Source: Trueperaceae bacterium (GTDB lineage: Bacteria > Deinococcota > Deinococci > Deinococcales > Trueperaceae). Taken from it: a stretch of 8,109 nt of DNA. Each line of letters opens with the position of its first letter. Position 1 is the stretch's first letter. The stretch is taken from NCBI GenBank assembly GCA_007128755.1, contig SKWV01000401.1, positions 1 through 8,109 of the forward strand, read 5' to 3'. The notes under the pieces were generated by a model, which had not been told where the DNA came from, made no database searches, and was given only the letters and a program-made list of their open reading frames with translations. The position numbers were made by a program, and so were the translations under genes. This document shows positions 6,322-8,109 of the stretch, in pieces.

Positions 6322-6350
6322 ATTCTAATGGCGCTGCCGGGGAGTGCCAA
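6322..6350 (-). promoter_or_regulatory. Sigma-70-type promoter for the tct operon
   Basis: On the minus strand TTGGCA (6345-6350, 5/6 to TTGACA) is separated by exactly 17 bases from TAGAAT (6322-6327, 5/6 to TATAAT). It points at tctC, is the best hexamer pair I found in the 456-base gap, and predicts a start near 6315. No extended -10 is seen. Not experimentally supported. Confidence 0.6.
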
Positions 6351-6392
6351 GGACGTTTGGCGGTCGGGTGGACAACGTTCGCGGCGCGAGCG

Positions 6393-6427
6393 TCCACCAG
6401 GACCACTAGGACCACTAGGACCCTAGG
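6393..6427. repeat. Imperfect 9-base tandem repeat upstream of the tct promoter
   Basis: Four consecutive units on the plus strand: tccaccagg (6393-6401), accactagg (6402-6410), accactagg (6411-6419) and accctagg (6420-6427, one base short). The two central units are identical. The last contains the palindrome CCTAGG. The array sits roughly 80-110 bases upstream of the predicted start site, where a direct-repeat regulator site could lie. It may equally be a small slippage repeat. Confidence 0.6.
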
Positions 6428-6579
6428 TGTTCAAACTTCGGCGACGCTGGAAGTGTGGACGCACCACGCTACGGTGCAGACGACTCTGGCACCGACGAAT
6501 CCAAGCGCGACCAGATCGCACTCGTTCGCCACGCTCCTGCTCGCTCACGCCAGAACCGGCGGAACGCGCGAGGCGCCCT
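6428..6579. other. Intergenic remainder between the AhpD-like gene and the repeat
   Basis: About 150 bases with no ORF I can support on either strand, no tRNA cloverleaf and no clear terminator. A small inverted repeat GCACC/GGTGC (6461-6465 with 6473-6477, 7-nt loop) and a 4-bp stem at the AhpD-like stop (6570-6580) have no U-tract. It is probably the 3' flank of the AhpD-like gene and distal upstream DNA of the tct promoter. Confidence 0.5.
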
Positions 6580-7128
6580 CTACTCGCGACGCCGGTCGGG
6601 CGGCAAGCACGTCCAGTCCGGACTCGCCATCGTGGCTCCCGCCTCCTGAAGCCGCGCGTCGTCGACGACGATGCCGTGAGCGTGGGAGATGCGAGTCGCC
6701 ATGACGTACCGAGTCGCGACTCCCACGGCATGGTTGATGGCGAGGTCGTCCCAACCGGCCGCCGTCAGGTCCTCGATGTGGCGCTTGGAGAGCCGCGTTG
6801 GCGCGAGCGTCAGCTCACGGACGAACCGTAGCAGCGTTCGCAGCTTGTCCTGGACAGGGGCCGTCTCGAGATCGGCCACGAGCGCGTCGAGCACCTCGGC
6901 GGGGAAGCCGAGGATGGCGGCCGCAGCCCCGTGGGCCCCGGCGCAGTAGCTGCAGGCGCTGAGCCTCGACACGTAGGCGGCGATCAACTCACGCTCGGCC
7001 ACGGTCAGGGGCGAAGGCCCACGCATCAACTCGTGGGTGAACTCGAGGAAAGGGTCCCAGACGCGTCGGTCATGGGCGTAGACGGCGCCGATGCCGGAGC
7101 CTTCGGGAACGTAACGCGTCAATGACAT
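6580..7128 (-). CDS. AhpD/carboxymuconolactone-decarboxylase-like protein
   Basis: A 182-residue all-helical protein of the AhpD-like/CMD superfamily. The catalytic signature is complete: Glu47-x11-Cys59-x2-Cys62-x3-His66 (AERELIAAYVS, then CSYCAGAH), the proton-relay and redox-Cys pattern of AhpD-type alkylhydroperoxidases. This favours thiol peroxidase or reductase activity over lactone decarboxylation, which lacks the Cys pair. Cytoplasmic; no signal peptide. The ATG at 7128 (MSLTRYVPEG) gives a family-like N-terminus but has no Shine-Dalgarno and sits one base after an inverted repeat. An in-frame GTG at 7161, with GGGTG 8 nt upstream, would add 11 residues. It follows the aldehyde dehydrogenase by 52 nt and may be cotranscribed with it, perhaps handling peroxides or reactive by-products. 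A separate promoter lies between it and tctC. Confidence 0.88.
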   Translation of the reverse strand: MSLTRYVPEGSGIGAVYAHDRRVWDPFLEFTHELMRGPSPLTVAERELIAAYVSRLSACSYCAGAHGAAAAILGFPAEVLDALVADLETAPVQDKLRTLLRFVRELTLAPTRLSKRHIEDLTAAGWDDLAINHAVGVATRYVMATRISHAHGIVVDDARLQEAGATMASPDWTCLPPDRRRE

Positions 7129-7129
7129 A

Positions 7130-7170
7130 TGGCAGCTCGGAGGCGTGCGAGCCGCTGCCACGACGGCAGC
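7130..7170 (-). promoter_or_regulatory. Alternative hairpins in the ALDH to AhpD-like gap
   Basis: Three copies of one word in alternating orientation. In RNA order GCUGCC (7165-7170) can pair with GGCAGC (7154-7159) in a perfect 6-bp, 5-nt-loop hairpin. The middle copy can instead pair with GCUGCC at 7131-7136. The latter stem extends to 7 bp (7130-7136 with 7154-7160) plus 3 more bp past a bulge (7137-7139 with 7148-7150). It ends one base before the ATG at 7128; the first hairpin covers the alternative GTG at 7161. The two structures exclude each other. Function is inferred only. Confidence 0.4.
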
Positions 7171-7180
7171 ACCCGTAGCC

Positions 7181-8109
7181 CTATGCTTTGACGTACGCCG
7201 CCCGCACGTAGGTGAAGAACTCCCGCGCGTGGGTTCCTTGCTCGCGCGGGCCGTAGCTCGACGCCTTCGTCCCGCCGAAGGGCGCGTGGTAGTCCATGCC
7301 AGCAGTCGGCAGGTTGACCATCACCATGCCGGCCACGGCGTGCTGCTTGAAGTGCGCCGCGTGCTTGAGCGAGGTCGTGACGATGCCCGCCACGAGGCCG
7401 TAACGGGTGTCGTTCGCGATGTGGAGGGCCTGCTCGTAGTCGTCGGCCAGGATGACCGTGGCGATCGGCCCGAACACCTCCTCCGTGTTGATGTGCATGG
7501 CGCTCGTGGTCCCGGTGAAGAGGGTCGGCGTGAGGAAGTGTCCACGGGTCGGTCGCTCGACGACCTCGCCGCGAACCGCCGCGCGCGCTCCCTCCGCTTG
7601 CGCGATCGCCATGTAGTCCAGGTCCTTCTGGAGCTGCACCTCGTCGATGACGGGACCCAGTTGCGTTACGGCCTCGAGCGCGTGACCGACCCGGAGATCC
7701 GCCATCTGCTCGGCAAGGGCATGTACGAACTGGTCATGGATGCCCCTGGTGACGATCAACCGGCTCGAAGCGGTGCATCGTTGGCCGGTCGAGTAGAACG
7801 CCCCTTGGAGCGCACACTCGACGGCCACATCGAGATCCGCATCGTCGAGGACGACGAGGGGGTTCTTGCCACCGAGCTCGAGTTGCACCCGCGTCATGTG
7901 TTCGGTCGCCACCGATGCGACGTGGCGACCCACGGCCGTGGAGCCCGTGAACGTGACACCGTCGAGGCGCGCATCCTGCACCAGGGCCTCGCCCACCGTC
8001 GAACCAGCACCCATCACCAGGTTGAAGGCGCCGGCCGGGAGCCTCGAACGCGAGATGATCTCTGCCAACGCCCACGCGCTTGCAGGGACGAGCTCGGCTG
8101 GCTTGAACA
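7181..8109 (-). CDS. Aldehyde dehydrogenase, C-terminal part (alpha-ketoglutarate-semialdehyde type likely)
   Basis: Partial at the right edge: 308 residues remain and about 170-180 N-terminal residues lie outside. The visible part begins with the FKPAE cofactor-binding segment. It contains the FTGSTAVG loop, the general-base Glu in ELGGKNP (codon 7877-7879), the nucleophilic Cys in GQRCTASSR (codon 7775-7777) and the NAD-contact EEVFGP motif, so the catalytic core is intact. The C-terminal run NLPTAGMDYHAPFGG followed by SSYGPREQG resembles 2,5-dioxovalerate dehydrogenases, which oxidise alpha-ketoglutarate semialdehyde to 2-oxoglutarate at the end of oxidative pentose and hexuronate pathways. 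I infer that specificity from memory of the family. An internal TTG at 8068 is not a real start. Stop TAG lies 52 nt before the AhpD-like ATG, so the two may form an operon coming from outside the window. It could supply the final step for products of the tct operon enzymes. Confidence 0.9.
   Translation of the reverse strand, partial: FKPAELVPASAWALAEIISRSRLPAGAFNLVMGAGSTVGEALVQDARLDGVTFTGSTAVGRHVASVATEHMTRVQLELGGKNPLVVLDDADLDVAVECALQGAFYSTGQRCTASSRLIVTRGIHDQFVHALAEQMADLRVGHALEAVTQLGPVIDEVQLQKDLDYMAIAQAEGARAAVRGEVVERPTRGHFLTPTLFTGTTSAMHINTEEVFGPIATVILADDYEQALHIANDTRYGLVAGIVTTSLKHAAHFKQHAVAGMVMVNLPTAGMDYHAPFGGTKASSYGPREQGTHAREFFTYVRAAYVKA

Noticed and set aside
6120..6350. 76-codon minus-strand ORF in the leader
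   Set aside because: No family resemblance, and it begins at the opposite side of the predicted promoter (upstream of the start site), so most of the frame is not a plausible message. Composition is that of random GC-rich DNA.
6428..6480. Possible tRNA-like segment because of a GTTCAAAC stretch
   Set aside because: No acceptor, D or anticodon stems can be drawn around it on either strand.
6217..6831. Several plus-strand ORFs across the intergenic region and the AhpD-like gene
   Set aside because: Arg/Ser/Thr/Pro-rich, no motifs, no ribosome binding sites of note, and partly antisense to a gene with a complete catalytic signature.
1..8109. CRISPR array, insertion sequence or integration site
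   Set aside because: No spaced direct repeats of CRISPR size, no transposase or integrase motifs, and no terminal inverted repeats or target-site duplications were seen.

Overview
The window is about 8.1 kb of GC-rich bacterial DNA (by eye roughly two-thirds G+C). All eight genes I accept lie on the minus strand, so the text follows transcription from high to low coordinates. The organism cannot be named from the sequence. High GC, tight 1-4 base stop/start overlaps, a secreted Bug-type binding protein and a signal peptide ending in Leu-Ala-Gln would fit a Deinococcota (Truepera-like) bacterium, but also a high-GC proteobacterium or chloroflexote. That guess is weak.

Right-hand block (8109 to 6580): the C-terminal two-thirds of an aldehyde dehydrogenase runs in from the window edge. 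Its C-terminal signature resembles alpha-ketoglutarate-semialdehyde (2,5-dioxovalerate) dehydrogenases. It is followed after a short gap by an AhpD/carboxymuconolactone-decarboxylase-like protein with a complete E-x11-C-x2-C-x3-H motif. The gap carries three copies of one 6-base word that can form two mutually exclusive hairpins.

Control region (6579 to 6124): 456 bases without a gene. It holds an imperfect 9-base tandem repeat, a near-consensus sigma-70-type promoter facing left (TTGGCA-17-TAGAAT), and a predicted leader of about 190 nt with several hairpins. One hairpin is capped by a GNRA loop, and two lie directly end to end. A strong ribosome binding site precedes tctC.

Main operon (6123 to 29): tctC-tctB-tctA encode a complete tripartite tricarboxylate-type transporter: periplasmic binding protein, small membrane protein and large membrane protein. 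They are followed without gaps by a xylose-isomerase-like TIM-barrel protein, a Rossmann-fold NAD-dependent epimerase/dehydratase-like protein, and a dihydrodipicolinate-synthase/N-acetylneuraminate-lyase superfamily protein. The last four genes overlap by 1-4 bases. Uptake of a small carboxylate followed by isomerisation, redox or epimerisation and a Schiff-base aldolase/dehydratase step is the natural reading. The substrate is not known. All three enzymes differ from characterised relatives at active-site positions: the SDR-like protein lacks the YxxxK lysine, the DHDPS-like protein lacks the DapA carboxylate-binding arginine, and the isomerase lacks the DxxH histidine. This looks like an uncharacterised sugar-acid or hydroxy-acid catabolic unit rather than a textbook pathway. 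tctB also has an odd start, with a 12-codon mini-ORF behind a perfect Shine-Dalgarno overlapping its GTG.
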